A DNA stretch of 64,000 nucleotides, from assembly GCF_000819785.1 (NCBI RefSeq), contig NZ_CDBK01000105.1, positions 910 to 64,909 on the forward strand, given 5' to 3'. This document shows, piece by piece, positions 36,774 through 46,218 of this stretch. Within the stretch, counting starts at the first letter, position 1. Each line of letters begins with the position of its first letter. A program made the translations under genes and the position numbers. The notes beneath the pieces are model-generated. The model did no database searches. It was given only the letters and a program-made list of their open reading frames with translations, and had not been told where the DNA came from. This DNA is from Aeromonas caviae. Its GTDB lineage: Bacteria > Pseudomonadota > Gammaproteobacteria > Enterobacterales > Aeromonadaceae.

Positions 36774-37679
36774 ATGCACCAGCGTAAAGGCATTATCCTG
36801 GCCGGGGGATCCGCCACCCGTCTCTATCCGGCGATGCTGGCCATCAGCAAGCAACTGCTGCCGGTCTATGACAAGCCCATGATCTATTACCCCCTCTCAA
36901 CCCTGATGCAGGCGGGGATCCGTGAGATTCTCATCATCAGCACGCCGCTGGATCTGTCCCGCTTCGAGCTGCTGCTGGGGGATGGCAGCCAGTGGGGGAT
37001 GCAATTTTGCTACGCGGTGCAGGAAGAGCCTGCCGGGCTGGCCCAGGCGCTGCTCATTGCGAAGCCCTTTCTGGCCGGCAGCCCCTGCTGCCTCATTCTG
37101 GGGGACAACATCTTCTATGGCACCGAGCTGCCCCGCCAGTTGCAGCGCGCGAGCGCCAAGACGCAAGGCGCCACCCTGTTTGCCTATCATGTACAGGATC
37201 CAGAACGTTACGGTGTGCTGGGGTTCGACGGCGAGGGGCGGGTCGAGTCGATCGTCGAGAAGCCGGCATCTCCTGCCAGTCAATATGCGGTGACGGGCAT
37301 CTATTTCTACGATGCCACGGCAAGCGAGATTGCTCGGGGCCTGCGCCCTTCGTCACGGGGAGAGCTCGAGATCACCGATGTCAATCTCCATTATCTGGCA
37401 CAGCAAAGTCTGGAGGTCTGTTTCATGGGGCGTGGTGCTGCCTGGCTGGATACCGGGACCCATGACAGCCTGCAGGAGGCGAGCAGCTTTATCCAGACCC
37501 TGGAGAAACGCCAGGGGCTCAAGGTGGCCGCTCCGGAGGAGATCGCCTGGCGCCAGGGCTGGATCTCTGACGAGGCACTGGCGTCACTGGCACAGCCACT
37601 GGCAAAAAGCGGGTATGGCGCCTATCTGTTGCGTCTGTTGCAAGAGCCCTTTGGCAAAATGCACCCCGATTGGGATTGA
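36774..37679 (+). CDS. rmlA: Glucose-1-phosphate thymidylyltransferase (copy 2)
   Basis: Second RmlA paralogue, 301 residues, GC-rich. It has [50 protein letters not shown] and [13 protein letters not shown]. The signature reads [11 protein letters not shown], with Ala in place of the Gly of GGSGTR found in copy 1, so activity or allostery could differ. GGAGG precedes the ATG. Part of rmlD-rmlA-rmlC copy 2, with wzz following. Confidence 0.92.
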   Translation: MHQRKGIILAGGSATRLYPAMLAISKQLLPVYDKPMIYYPLSTLMQAGIREILIISTPLDLSRFELLLGDGSQWGMQFCYAVQEEPAGLAQALLIAKPFLAGSPCCLILGDNIFYGTELPRQLQRASAKTQGATLFAYHVQDPERYGVLGFDGEGRVESIVEKPASPASQYAVTGIYFYDATASEIARGLRPSSRGELEITDVNLHYLAQQSLEVCFMGRGAAWLDTGTHDSLQEASSFIQTLEKRQGLKVAAPEEIAWRQGWISDEALASLAQPLAKSGYGAYLLRLLQEPFGKMHPDWD

Positions 37680-37733
37680 TAAGGCACTCCATTGAGTGAT
37701 ATATCCTTGCCCATTATTCCAAAGAAAACACCT

Positions 37734-38288
37734 ATGCACTTTATTTCATTGAAGATTCCGGATGTTATCCAGATCCGTCACCAGCGTCATCCAGATGAGC
37801 GGGGCGACTTCATGGAGCTGTTTCGCCACGATCTTTTCACCCGCAGGTGCGGTGATTTTTGCTTCGTTCAGGACAATCTGAGTCGTTCCCGACAAGGGAC
37901 GCTACGGGGCCTGCATTATCAACGCCAGCGGCCCCAGGGCAAGCTGATACAGGTGCTGGCAGGCACCATCTTCGACGTGGCCGTCGACGTGCGCGCCGGG
38001 AGCCCGACCCTGGGCCAGTGGGTGGGGGTGTCGCTCTCGGCCGAAGAGGGAACCTCCCTCTGGATCCCGCCAGGTTTTGCCCACGGTTTTTATGTTCAGA
38101 GCGAATGGGCCCAGGTGCTTTACAAATGCACCGATTATTACGCTCCCGAGCTGGAAGCCTCCCTTCACTGGTCGGATCCTACACTGGCTATTGAGTGGCC
38201 CCTCATGGACAATGTGCCATTACGCTTGTCGGAGAAAGACCGTCACGCCCCCCTCTGGCAATCACCTCATCTTCAGAGCCCGATATGA
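37734..38288 (+). CDS. rmlC: dTDP-4-dehydrorhamnose 3,5-epimerase (copy 2)
   Basis: Second RmlC-type cupin, 184 residues. It retains HPDERGDFMELF, TLRGLHYQRQRPQGK, IFDVAVDVRAGSPTLGQW and IPPGFAHGFYVQ. The ATG at 37734 is preferred to a TTG at 37692 by homology to the family start, although its ribosome binding site is weak. Overlaps wzz by four bases (ATGA), so the second rml set and chain-length regulation are translationally linked. Confidence 0.9.
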   Translation: MHFISLKIPDVIQIRHQRHPDERGDFMELFRHDLFTRRCGDFCFVQDNLSRSRQGTLRGLHYQRQRPQGKLIQVLAGTIFDVAVDVRAGSPTLGQWVGVSLSAEEGTSLWIPPGFAHGFYVQSEWAQVLYKCTDYYAPELEASLHWSDPTLAIEWPLMDNVPLRLSEKDRHAPLWQSPHLQSPI

Positions 38289-39373
38289 ACAAACAAGTAT
38301 TCGATAATTCAGACAGTCAGTTGCCCCAGGGTTGGCAAGCCTCTTCCGGTGATGAAATCGATCTGCGTGAGCTGATCCTGGTCCTGTGGCGCCAGAAGCT
38401 CCTTGTCCTGCTGACGGCAGGTCTCTTTGCCCTGGCTGGTATCGCTTATGCCCTCCTGGCCCCCCAGGTCTGGGTCAGCCAGGCCGAGATCAAGTCGCCC
38501 ACCCTCAAGGAGGTGGAGTCCCTCGAGCTCAACATCAACCAGCTGGTCAATGCCCAGGTACCGGTAGCGGCTTTTACTGCCTTTGACAAGAAGGCGCTCT
38601 ATGGCGACTTCGTCAACAACTTCAACAGCTTCAACAACAAACGCCAGTTCCTGCTGGAAAGAGGCTATCTGGATGCCGAAGCCGCGCAGGCCGACGTCAC
38701 AGATCCCAAAGGCAAGCGGCTGCTGCTCAAGAAGATGGCCGAGGGGATCAGCGCCAAGGCGCCGGACAAGTTGCGTGAAGATGTGACGCTCTCCTTTGCC
38801 GCGGCCACGGCGGGGGAGGCCAAATCCCGGCTGGAGCAGTACATCGCCTTTATCCAGCATCAGGAGTCGGCGGCCAAGGGCAAGGAGCTGTATACCATCT
38901 GGCAGAACCGCATCAAGACGCTGCAGACCCAGTTCGAGAGTGCCAAGGCCGATACCCTCAAGCAGTTGCAAGACGATATTCTGCGTACCGAATATGGTCT
39001 GCGCATTACACAGGCGGCCGGGCTGGAGGCGCCGGTGCAGAATCTGCAGGAGCAGGGGAGCCTTCCCATCGATCTGGGGGCGCGCGCCCTCGCCGAGAAG
39101 CTCAAGATCCTCAAGGAGATCAAGAACCCCGAGTTCCTCAACCCGGCGCTGAGCGACCTGCGCCTGCAGTTGGGCAGCCTTCAGGCCATCAAGCTTGAAG
39201 CACAGCCCTTCCAGTCGTTCGCCTATCTGGCTTCGCCGAGTGAGCCCCTGAGCCGCGAACAGCCCAAGCGCCCTCTGGTGGTGGTGCTGGCTACCCTGCT
39301 CGGCGGCATGCTGGGGGTGGGCATCGTGCTGGTGCGCCATGCGTTTCGCCGACCGGAATCGGCACAAGGATGA
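38285..39373 (+). CDS. wzz: Polysaccharide chain-length determinant Wzz
   Basis: Inner-membrane polysaccharide co-polymerase setting the modal chain length of Wzy products. The 362-residue product has two membrane segments (about 36-57 and 327-348) bounding a mostly helical periplasmic domain, N-terminal DEIDLRELILVLWRQK and the Pro/Gly-rich second helix region PLVVVLATLLGGMLGVGIVL. Start overlaps rmlC copy 2. Followed by a perfect GC hairpin and then the ligase-like gene. Confidence 0.92.
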   Translation: MNKQVFDNSDSQLPQGWQASSGDEIDLRELILVLWRQKLLVLLTAGLFALAGIAYALLAPQVWVSQAEIKSPTLKEVESLELNINQLVNAQVPVAAFTAFDKKALYGDFVNNFNSFNNKRQFLLERGYLDAEAAQADVTDPKGKRLLLKKMAEGISAKAPDKLREDVTLSFAAATAGEAKSRLEQYIAFIQHQESAAKGKELYTIWQNRIKTLQTQFESAKADTLKQLQDDILRTEYGLRITQAAGLEAPVQNLQEQGSLPIDLGARALAEKLKILKEIKNPEFLNPALSDLRLQLGSLQAIKLEAQPFQSFAYLASPSEPLSREQPKRPLVVVLATLLGGMLGVGIVLVRHAFRRPESAQG

Positions 39374-39384
39374 TTGAAGTGAAC

Positions 39385-39405
39385 AAGGGGGGCTCTGCCC
39401 CCCTT
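39385..39405. terminator. GC-rich hairpin after wzz
   Basis: Perfect 9-bp stem AAGGGGGGC / GCCCCCCTT with a TCT loop, 11 bases after the wzz stop. No T-run follows, so it may only attenuate. Confidence 0.55.
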
Positions 39406-39434
39406 CATGTATGGCGTGTCGGAAGAAAACGAGC

Positions 39435-41165
39435 ATGACACAACAGGGAGCAGTGACGGTGACGTCGACGACTGGGATATTGGGGGTTGTCAGCCTCCTT
39501 TACTGGTTGCTTGGCATGCATTTTTTCATGCACAACCCGGGCGGGGCAGGGCTCTATCTGCCGTTCAATGCCTGGGGCTGGATCTTCGCCAGCCTGGTGA
39601 TGGCACTGGGGCTGTGGCATGTGACCCTCAGCCAGCGGCTGGTGGTCTCGCCGCTGCTGACGGCCCAGTGGCTGGGGGGCCTCTTGTTGTTGCTGCCCAT
39701 GGCCTATCCGGGAGCCGAGCTCAAGGACTATGCCATTCCCCGGCTGCTGGGGCTGTTTGCCGGCCTGCTGTTTCTGGCAAGCCTCTATCAGTGGCGATTC
39801 GGCCGCGAGGGGCGAGACAGGCTGCTCTATCTGCTGCTGGGGGCCGTTGCTATCGAGGCGCTGCTCGGCCTGGTGCAGTATTACCTGCTGGTGCCGGGCA
39901 ACTGGATTGGGTACGACACCCAGACCAACCGCCCCTATGGCATCTTCCAGCAACCCAACGTGATGGCGAGCTTCATGGCGACCGGCCTGTCACTGGCCAT
40001 CTGGCTGGAGCTGCGCGGTGATGCCAACCCCTGGCTCAAGGGGCTGCGCTATGGGGTGATCCTGGCCACTTCTCTGCTGCTGGTGGTCCTGCAATCGCGG
40101 GTCGGGCAACTGGGCGGCGTGATGGCTCTCTTGCTGCTGTCCGCCCAGCTGGGGCGTGAGCGGCGGCTGGGCCGGATGCTCGCGCTGGTGGCCCTGGGCA
40201 TTCTGCTTGGGCTGGCCTCGCAATACCTGATGGCCGGAGCCAGACGAGGGCTGGAGATCTACCAGTCCGGTGGCATGCGCTCCATCTACTGGCCCTACGC
40301 AGCCAAGCTGATTGCCCAGATGCCCTGGACCGGTTGGGGTTATGGCAGCTTCGAGTCGGTGTTTCTCCATCACTACATGGCCGACAAGGCGCTGAACCCG
40401 GCCATGGTGCAGATTGAGTACAACCTGGATCACCCCCACAACGAGTTTCTCTACTGGGCGGTTGAAGGGGGTCTGGCACCCATGCTGGGCATGGTGCTGA
40501 TGGGCGGAGCCCTGCTGTGGCGTCTGAGCCGGGCGGGCTGGGTCAAGGGCGCCGCCTTGCTTGCGCTGGTGACCCCCATCTTGCTGCACACCCAGACCGA
40601 GTACCCCTTTTACCACGCCATCGCCCTGTGGTGGGCGCTGCTGCTGCTTCTGTATGCGATGGATGCGGAGGTGGAGGAGCAAGGCCACGGCAACTGGCGC
40701 GACCATCTGTGCCGCCCCTGGTTGCTGCTGCGCTTCATGGCCATCGCCATTCCCCTGATCGTCATCCCCTTCATGCTGACCGCCCTGCATACCGCCTGGG
40801 TGGTGACCAAGTATGAGCGGGGCGGTTACAAGCAGCCTGCGCTCCTGCTCGACATCGTCAACCCCATGGCCTGGCTGACCCGGGTGGAGTTCGACGTGAA
40901 CGCGGTGCGCCTCATGGTCGGTCTGCAGGCCAACAACAAGGCGGAGCTTGAAGCCTACCTCGACTGGGGGCAGGCCTTCGTGCGCCATACCCCGAGGGCC
41001 AACATCTACGCCAACATGGTGATCGCCCTCAATGCCCTGGGGCGCACGGCGGAGGCGGACAACCTGCGGGCAAGCGCCCTGATGCTCTATCCGGGTGAGC
41101 CTTTGCTCACCGTGTCGGCCGCAAGAACGGTGGCCGCGACCCTGGAGCGCAAGCCCTCTTCGTGA
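39435..41165 (+). CDS. O-antigen ligase / PglL-type O-oligosaccharyltransferase
   Basis: Multi-spanning membrane protein of 576 residues expected to transfer finished glycan from undecaprenyl-PP to lipid A-core (WaaL) or to protein (PglL). It has about 11-12 membrane helices up to residue 455, NRPYGIFQQPNVMASF resembling the PglL N-terminal domain, and the catalytic loop with HPHNE (His333-Glu337) typical of the Wzy_C family. The C-terminal soluble part (about 465-576) is helical. The ATG at 39435 is chosen because GGAAG precedes it; an in-frame ATG at 39411 is less likely. Which acceptor it uses cannot be decided here. Followed by a very strong terminator. Confidence 0.82.
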   Translation: MTQQGAVTVTSTTGILGVVSLLYWLLGMHFFMHNPGGAGLYLPFNAWGWIFASLVMALGLWHVTLSQRLVVSPLLTAQWLGGLLLLLPMAYPGAELKDYAIPRLLGLFAGLLFLASLYQWRFGREGRDRLLYLLLGAVAIEALLGLVQYYLLVPGNWIGYDTQTNRPYGIFQQPNVMASFMATGLSLAIWLELRGDANPWLKGLRYGVILATSLLLVVLQSRVGQLGGVMALLLLSAQLGRERRLGRMLALVALGILLGLASQYLMAGARRGLEIYQSGGMRSIYWPYAAKLIAQMPWTGWGYGSFESVFLHHYMADKALNPAMVQIEYNLDHPHNEFLYWAVEGGLAPMLGMVLMGGALLWRLSRAGWVKGAALLALVTPILLHTQTEYPFYHAIALWWALLLLLYAMDAEVEEQGHGNWRDHLCRPWLLLRFMAIAIPLIVIPFMLTALHTAWVVTKYERGGYKQPALLLDIVNPMAWLTRVEFDVNAVRLMVGLQANNKAELEAYLDWGQAFVRHTPRANIYANMVIALNALGRTAEADNLRASALMLYPGEPLLTVSAARTVAATLERKPSS

Positions 41166-41183
41166 GGGGCGTTTCAATCTGTC

Positions 41184-41220
41184 AACCATCACGGCCGCCT
41201 TTGCGGCCGTGATGGTTTTT
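41184..41220 (+). terminator. Strong terminator of the polysaccharide cluster
   Basis: A 15-bp perfect stem (AACCATCACGGCCGC and its complement) with a 4-base loop and T-run, 18 bases past the ligase-like gene. Confidence 0.95.
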
Positions 41221-41428
41221 GTGCCCGCCTCGTTGAAGGGGGAGGGGGCTGGTTGCCAAAGAGGTTCCCGGCCATCCGTTCACCTCGCCCGCGCACCGCG
41301 GCCGTTTTGCTGTACAAGGTTGCAGCAAGGGTTTCATCGGCTCGCAAAAATGGGGTTATCTGCTGGACGGCGCAAGCGCCTTGGCTAAGATAACCGTCTT
41401 AACGTCTTGTTTGGCAAGGGAGTATGAC

Positions 41429-42082
41429 ATGGAGATAGTACTAGGCCCATTAGAGGCCCGCGTGATCGGCTGCCTGATTGAGAAAGAGATCTGCACGCCG
41501 GATCAGTACCCTCTCTCGCTCAATGCACTGGTCAATGCCTGCAACCAGAAGAGCAACCGGGAACCCGTGCTGGAGCTCGCCGAGCTGGATATTCGCGCCG
41601 TGATCGACGAGCTGATCCGCCGCCGTCTGGTGGTCAATACCGCCGGTTTCAACGCCAGGGTGCCCCGCTATCAGCATCGTTTCTGCAATACCGAGTTCGG
41701 CGAGCTGAAGTTCTCGGCCCAGGAGCTCGGCATTATCTGCGAACTCTTGTTGCGTGGTCCGCAGACCCCGGGTGAGCTGCGTTCGCGCACCAACCGGCTG
41801 TGCAGCTTTGACGATGTGACCGAAGTGGATGCGGTGCTGGCCACCCTCATCGAGCGGGGGCCCTATGTGGTCAAGCTGCCCCGTGAGCCGGGCAAGCGGG
41901 AATCCCGCTACGCGCACCTGTTCAGTGGCGAGGTGGATCTGCAGGCGCTGGCCGACGCGGCGCCCGCTGGCAACCTTGTGTCACCGGCGGCAGACAGACT
42001 GGCTGCGCTCGAAGAAGAGGTCGAGCACCTCAAGGGGCAGTTGCAGGGGCTGGAAGCCCGTCTGGCCCGGCTGGAAGGCTGA
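41429..42082 (+). CDS. yceH: YceH family protein (UPF0502/DUF480)
   Basis: Conserved proteobacterial protein of unknown role, 217 residues. It has tandem winged-helix folds ([37 protein letters not shown], then [15 protein letters not shown]), arguing for nucleic-acid binding or a structural role, and a C-terminal coiled coil (about 184-217; [22 protein letters not shown]). The ATG at 41429 follows AAGGGAG. Monocistronic, with its own terminator. Confidence 0.92.
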   Translation: MEIVLGPLEARVIGCLIEKEICTPDQYPLSLNALVNACNQKSNREPVLELAELDIRAVIDELIRRRLVVNTAGFNARVPRYQHRFCNTEFGELKFSAQELGIICELLLRGPQTPGELRSRTNRLCSFDDVTEVDAVLATLIERGPYVVKLPREPGKRESRYAHLFSGEVDLQALADAAPAGNLVSPAADRLAALEEEVEHLKGQLQGLEARLARLEG

Positions 42083-42101
42083 GCCAACAATCTATTTCGA
42101 G

Positions 42102-42124
42102 AAGGCGCTGCGGCGCCTTTTTTG
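42102..42124 (+). terminator. Rho-independent terminator of yceH
   Basis: Stem AAGGCGC / GCGCCTT with loop TGCG and a T-run, 20 bases after the stop. Confidence 0.9.
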
Positions 42125-42300
42125 ATGACCGCGCCCCTCCTGCGGCCCGTTGCCCGGTGGCAGGGGCGAGTGCCCTGTCAGCCCTGTCGCTCGCGTACCC
42201 ATCAAAGGCGCCAGCTTTTTTGCACTATTTCGCGCTTAAGGGTCGAGCCGCCGCCGCTTTCCCGTTAAAATTCCGCCTTTGCACTTGCCCGTGAGTTCTG

Positions 42301-45300
42301 ATGTCAGCCTTCACCCTCTCTTCAGATTGCCATGCCCTGCTGTGCGAGCTGCAATTGCAGCGCGCCGCCAGCACTCGTTACCTGCAAGACACCCTCTTTG
42401 CCCCGGGCGCACCCGGGCGTGCGCTGCTCGACACCCTCGATCAGTTGCAGCAGTGGGGGCTTGTCCGTCAACGAACGGAGCAGCAGTGGAGTCTGACGGC
42501 AGAGGGAACCCTGACCCTGATCCTGGCGGTGCGTGCGGGGGAGTGCCCCATGCCGCAGTGGTCCCGCATCCCCTCGGTCACGGGCCTGGAGCGGGCACAG
42601 GAGGTGGTGCGCGAGCTCTGTCTGGGAGACGCGGGGCAGATCCCGGCCTATTACCAGAGTGCCGAACTCCTGAGCCTCCTGGATCTCCCCGATGCTCCCC
42701 GCCTGCTGGCAGGCTCCAGCCCCGCCTGGCAGGCCCTGCTGCTCGAACACTTCGCCCTGCAGGCCCTGCTTGACGCAGAGCCTGACGAGGGCTGGCCGCT
42801 GGCAACGCTGGTCACCTCCTGCTCCCCGGCGCTCTCTGGCCAGATCCAGGCTCGCGCCCGAGAATGGGAGTGGCTCTGCGGCCCCTTTGGCGGCGAGGTA
42901 ACCACTCACTGGCCTGCGCTGCAACAACTGGCGCAGCAGGGGGATGAGCAACCCCTGGCCGAGCGGCTGCTGGGCGCGCTTGGCCAGTGGCAGGGGCAAG
43001 AGGCGTCGCCCTGGCCCCGGATGTTCAGCGCCCTGCTCTGGCTCGGCTGGTTGCAACAGGCAGATCCGGTGCAGGGGAGCGAGCAGCGCAAGAAGTGGCA
43101 GCGCAGTCTGGGCCATCACTCCCCCCTGCTGGCCGATCTGCTGGGGCAGTGGGCCGGAGATCGCCACGGCCAGGCGGTCGGCCTGTTCGATACCCTGCAA
43201 CTGCCGCTGGAGGAGCTCCACTGGGGTTACCTCTGGCTCGATCTCTGCGCCCTGGCGCGCCACGGCGAGCAGAGCCCCCAGGTGACCATCTTGCACAAGT
43301 GGGACCTCTCCCACGTGCTGGACGCCGAGCCCCGGCATCGCCTGATGGCCTTCTGCCAGGATCTGCTGCGACTCCTGCTGGGCCGGGAGGCCGCCCATTG
43401 GCCCCTGCGCGCGCTGCGCCCTGCTCAAGGGGAGGAAGAGGATGCCACCGAGGAGGAAGGCAAGGCCCCCGCCTCGGCAAGCTGGCTCAACTGGCTGCAG
43501 GGGTTGGGACGCTCGAGCGGGGTGCGCAAGCCCCAGGAGCGGCTGGTCTGGCTGCTCCACGCAGAGGGGCCTGAGCTTGAGTGCAAGATCCAGAAGCAGA
43601 GCACCAAGGGGGAGTGGACCGCCGGGCGAAGGGTCGATCCGGCCCTGCTTTCCACCCAGTACGCCAGCCTGCTGGACGAGGCGGACTGGGCACTGGTGCG
43701 CACCCTGCCGCGCAACATGGGCAAGCTGCCCCGGGATGCCTGGGTGCCCCTGGCAAACCATCCTCGCCTCTTCAATGCCAAGGGACAGAAGCTGCAACTG
43801 GCCGTCAGCGCCCCCCTGCTGCAACTGGTACAGAGCGGGGAGGGCATGAGCGCCAGACTACATCCTGCTCCCGCCGCCCGCGGTGCGCACATCGTCCCTC
43901 TGGCTCAGGATTTGTGGCAGCTTATTCTGACACCGCAGGCACTGCTGGACAGATTACCGGCCCTGGAGGCCATTCCGGCATTGCCGCCGGCCGGGCTCGA
44001 GGAGCTGCAACGCACGCTGGATGCGATCCCCGATCTCCCCTGGCACAGCCAGGTGGTGGGGCTCAGGGGCAATGCCGAGCTGGCCCCCTGGCCCGGCGTT
44101 CCCTCCGTCCTGCTCGACTGGCAGGAGGGGCAGCTCGTGGTCCAGCTGGTGACCCGGGAGGGGGACCTGCCTCCCTTGCCTCTGGGCAAGGGGGAGGCCA
44201 TCGTGCGCCAGGGTATCCGGGAGTATCACTACTGGCAGCGGGATCTGGCTGCCGAGAAGGAGGATGCCCAGCGCCTTCGCAACCAGTTACCCATCGGCCT
44301 GCCCGGCAACGAGTGGAAGCTGGACGGGGAGCAGGCGCTCACCCTGGTCAACGCCCTGCCGGAGTTGGTGGACGCCGGTGTGGTGGTGCACTGGCACCAG
44401 GACAGCGCCCGCCTCAAGAGCCTTGATGAGGCGGCCCTGAGCCTGCGCATCGAGCGGCGTCAGGACTGGTTCCAGGTGGAGGGGGCGCTCTCGCTGGACG
44501 AGCACCAGATCCTCGATCTTCGCCTCATCCTGCGCCAGCTGACACCGGGCCAGCGCACGGTGCAACTCGACGAGAAGACCAGCCTGATGCTGAGCGACAA
44601 GCTGGTGGAACGCCTCACCGTGCTCGGCGCCATGCTGGACAACGAGCAGCGCATCAACAACAAGCTGGCCTATCCGCTGGCCCGCCTGCTCTCCGTCATC
44701 ACCACCGAGGGGGATGCCGCCTGGCAGAATCTCCAGCAGGAGTGGCAGCAGGAGGTGAGCTGTCCCCCTGAGCTGCTGACGGCGCTGCGGGACTATCAGA
44801 AGGAGGGCGTACGCTGGATGGCGACCCTGGCCCATCACGGCTTTGGCGCCTGTCTGGCCGATGACATGGGCCTGGGCAAGACCTTGCAGGCCCTCATTGT
44901 GCTGCGCATGCGCCAGCACCTGGGCCCGGCGCTGGTGGTGGTGCCCAAGTCAGTGGTCACCAACTGGCAGGAGGAGGTGGCCCGCTTTGCCCCCGAGCTC
45001 GAGGTGGTGGTGTTCGACCATCCCGCCGAGCGGGAGACCCTGATCCAGGGGGCCAGGGCCGGACAGCTCGTCCTGGTCAACTACGGCATGCTCGGCAGTC
45101 TCTCCCAGGCGCTCAAGTCCCGCCGCTGGTCGAGCATGGTGCTGGACGAGGCACAGCAGATCAAGAATGCCGGTACCCAGCGCGCCAAGCTGCTGTTCCA
45201 GCTCGACGGGGATTTTCGCCTCGCCCTCTCCGGCACCCCCATCGAGAACCATCTGGGGGAGCTGTGGAGCCTGTTCAGCTTCATCAACCCCGGCCTGCTC

Positions 45301-46137
45301 GGGAGCCTCGGGGAGTTCAAGCGCCGCTTTGGCAAGGCGGTCAAGGATCCCCAGCACATGGCGATGCTGCGGGCGGTGATCAGCCCCTTCATCTTGCGCC
45401 GCCTCAAGCAACAGGTGCTGACGGAGCTGCCGGACAAGACCGAGATCATCCATCACATCAGCCTCTCCCCCGAGGAGCGTCAGCTCTACGAGGCGACCCG
45501 GCGCGAGGTGGTGCAGCAGGTGCAAAGTGCCGATGGCCGTGCCCTGATGCATGTGCTGAGCGGCCTGACCCGGCTGCGCCGACTCTGCTGCTCCCCCCAG
45601 CTGGTGATGCCGGAGTGGTCCCAGACCAGCAGCAAGCTGGACGAGGCGATGGCGCTGCTGGACGAAGCCATCGATGGTGGCCACCGGGTGCTGGTGTTCA
45701 GCCAGTTTGTCGATCTGCTGAGCCTGCTGCGCAGCCGTATCGAACAGCGGCAGTGGGACTACTGCTATCTGGATGGGGGCTGCTCGGCCAAGTCCCGTCA
45801 GGAGTCCATCCTGCGTTTTCGCCACGAAGCGGTGCCACTCTTCCTCATCAGCCTCAAGGCGGGGGGGACGGGCCTCAACCTGACCCAGGCCGACACCGTG
45901 CTGCACCTCGATCCCTGGTGGAACCCGGCGGTGGAGGATCAGGCGAGCGATCGGGCGCACCGCATGGGCCAGACCCAGCCGGTGACCGTCTATCGCTTGG
46001 TGTGCGAGCAGACGGTGGAGGAGAAGATAGTGGCGCTGCACGACGAGAAGCGGGCACTGGCCGACGGCCTCCTGAGCGGCCAGTCCGAGGTGAAGGGGCT
46101 GGATGTGGAGAGCCTGCGGGCACTGCTGATGAGCTGA
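42301..46137 (+). CDS. SNF2-family DEAD/DEAH-box ATPase
   Basis: Large helicase-like protein of 1278 residues. The C-terminal half is a SNF2 motor: Walker A DDMGLGKT (854-861), Walker B DEAQ (949-952), SGTPIENHLGELW, and the helicase C domain with AGGTGLNLTQADTVLHLDPWWNP and DQASDRAHRMGQ (from about 1213). The N-terminal 800 residues show no motif I recognise and probably hold accessory DNA/RNA-binding modules. Such bacterial SNF2 proteins are thought to translocate on double-stranded DNA, sometimes to recycle RNA polymerase; specific function unknown. Flanked by yceH and convergent tus. Confidence 0.9.
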   Translation: MSAFTLSSDCHALLCELQLQRAASTRYLQDTLFAPGAPGRALLDTLDQLQQWGLVRQRTEQQWSLTAEGTLTLILAVRAGECPMPQWSRIPSVTGLERAQEVVRELCLGDAGQIPAYYQSAELLSLLDLPDAPRLLAGSSPAWQALLLEHFALQALLDAEPDEGWPLATLVTSCSPALSGQIQARAREWEWLCGPFGGEVTTHWPALQQLAQQGDEQPLAERLLGALGQWQGQEASPWPRMFSALLWLGWLQQADPVQGSEQRKKWQRSLGHHSPLLADLLGQWAGDRHGQAVGLFDTLQLPLEELHWGYLWLDLCALARHGEQSPQVTILHKWDLSHVLDAEPRHRLMAFCQDLLRLLLGREAAHWPLRALRPAQGEEEDATEEEGKAPASASWLNWLQGLGRSSGVRKPQERLVWLLHAEGPELECKIQKQSTKGEWTAGRRVDPALLSTQYASLLDEADWALVRTLPRNMGKLPRDAWVPLANHPRLFNAKGQKLQLAVSAPLLQLVQSGEGMSARLHPAPAARGAHIVPLAQDLWQLILTPQALLDRLPALEAIPALPPAGLEELQRTLDAIPDLPWHSQVVGLRGNAELAPWPGVPSVLLDWQEGQLVVQLVTREGDLPPLPLGKGEAIVRQGIREYHYWQRDLAAEKEDAQRLRNQLPIGLPGNEWKLDGEQALTLVNALPELVDAGVVVHWHQDSARLKSLDEAALSLRIERRQDWFQVEGALSLDEHQILDLRLILRQLTPGQRTVQLDEKTSLMLSDKLVERLTVLGAMLDNEQRINNKLAYPLARLLSVITTEGDAAWQNLQQEWQQEVSCPPELLTALRDYQKEGVRWMATLAHHGFGACLADDMGLGKTLQALIVLRMRQHLGPALVVVPKSVVTNWQEEVARFAPELEVVVFDHPAERETLIQGARAGQLVLVNYGMLGSLSQALKSRRWSSMVLDEAQQIKNAGTQRAKLLFQLDGDFRLALSGTPIENHLGELWSLFSFINPGLLGSLGEFKRRFGKAVKDPQHMAMLRAVISPFILRRLKQQVLTELPDKTEIIHHISLSPEERQLYEATRREVVQQVQSADGRALMHVLSGLTRLRRLCCSPQLVMPEWSQTSSKLDEAMALLDEAIDGGHRVLVFSQFVDLLSLLRSRIEQRQWDYCYLDGGCSAKSRQESILRFRHEAVPLFLISLKAGGTGLNLTQADTVLHLDPWWNPAVEDQASDRAHRMGQTQPVTVYRLVCEQTVEEKIVALHDEKRALADGLLSGQSEVKGLDVESLRALLMS

Positions 46138-46160
46138 CGGCGATGGGCTGTCGCCCGATG

Positions 46161-46195
46161 TGACAAGGGGAGCATCCGTGATGCTCCCCTTGTCA
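46161..46195. terminator. Bidirectional hairpin between the SNF2 gene and tus
   Basis: Perfect 16-bp stem (TGACAAGGGGAGCATC and complement) with a 3-base loop. It sits between two convergent genes, 23 bases past each stop. Confidence 0.88.
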
Positions 46196-46218
46196 TTTGT
46201 GGCGGTGCCGAGCCTGCG

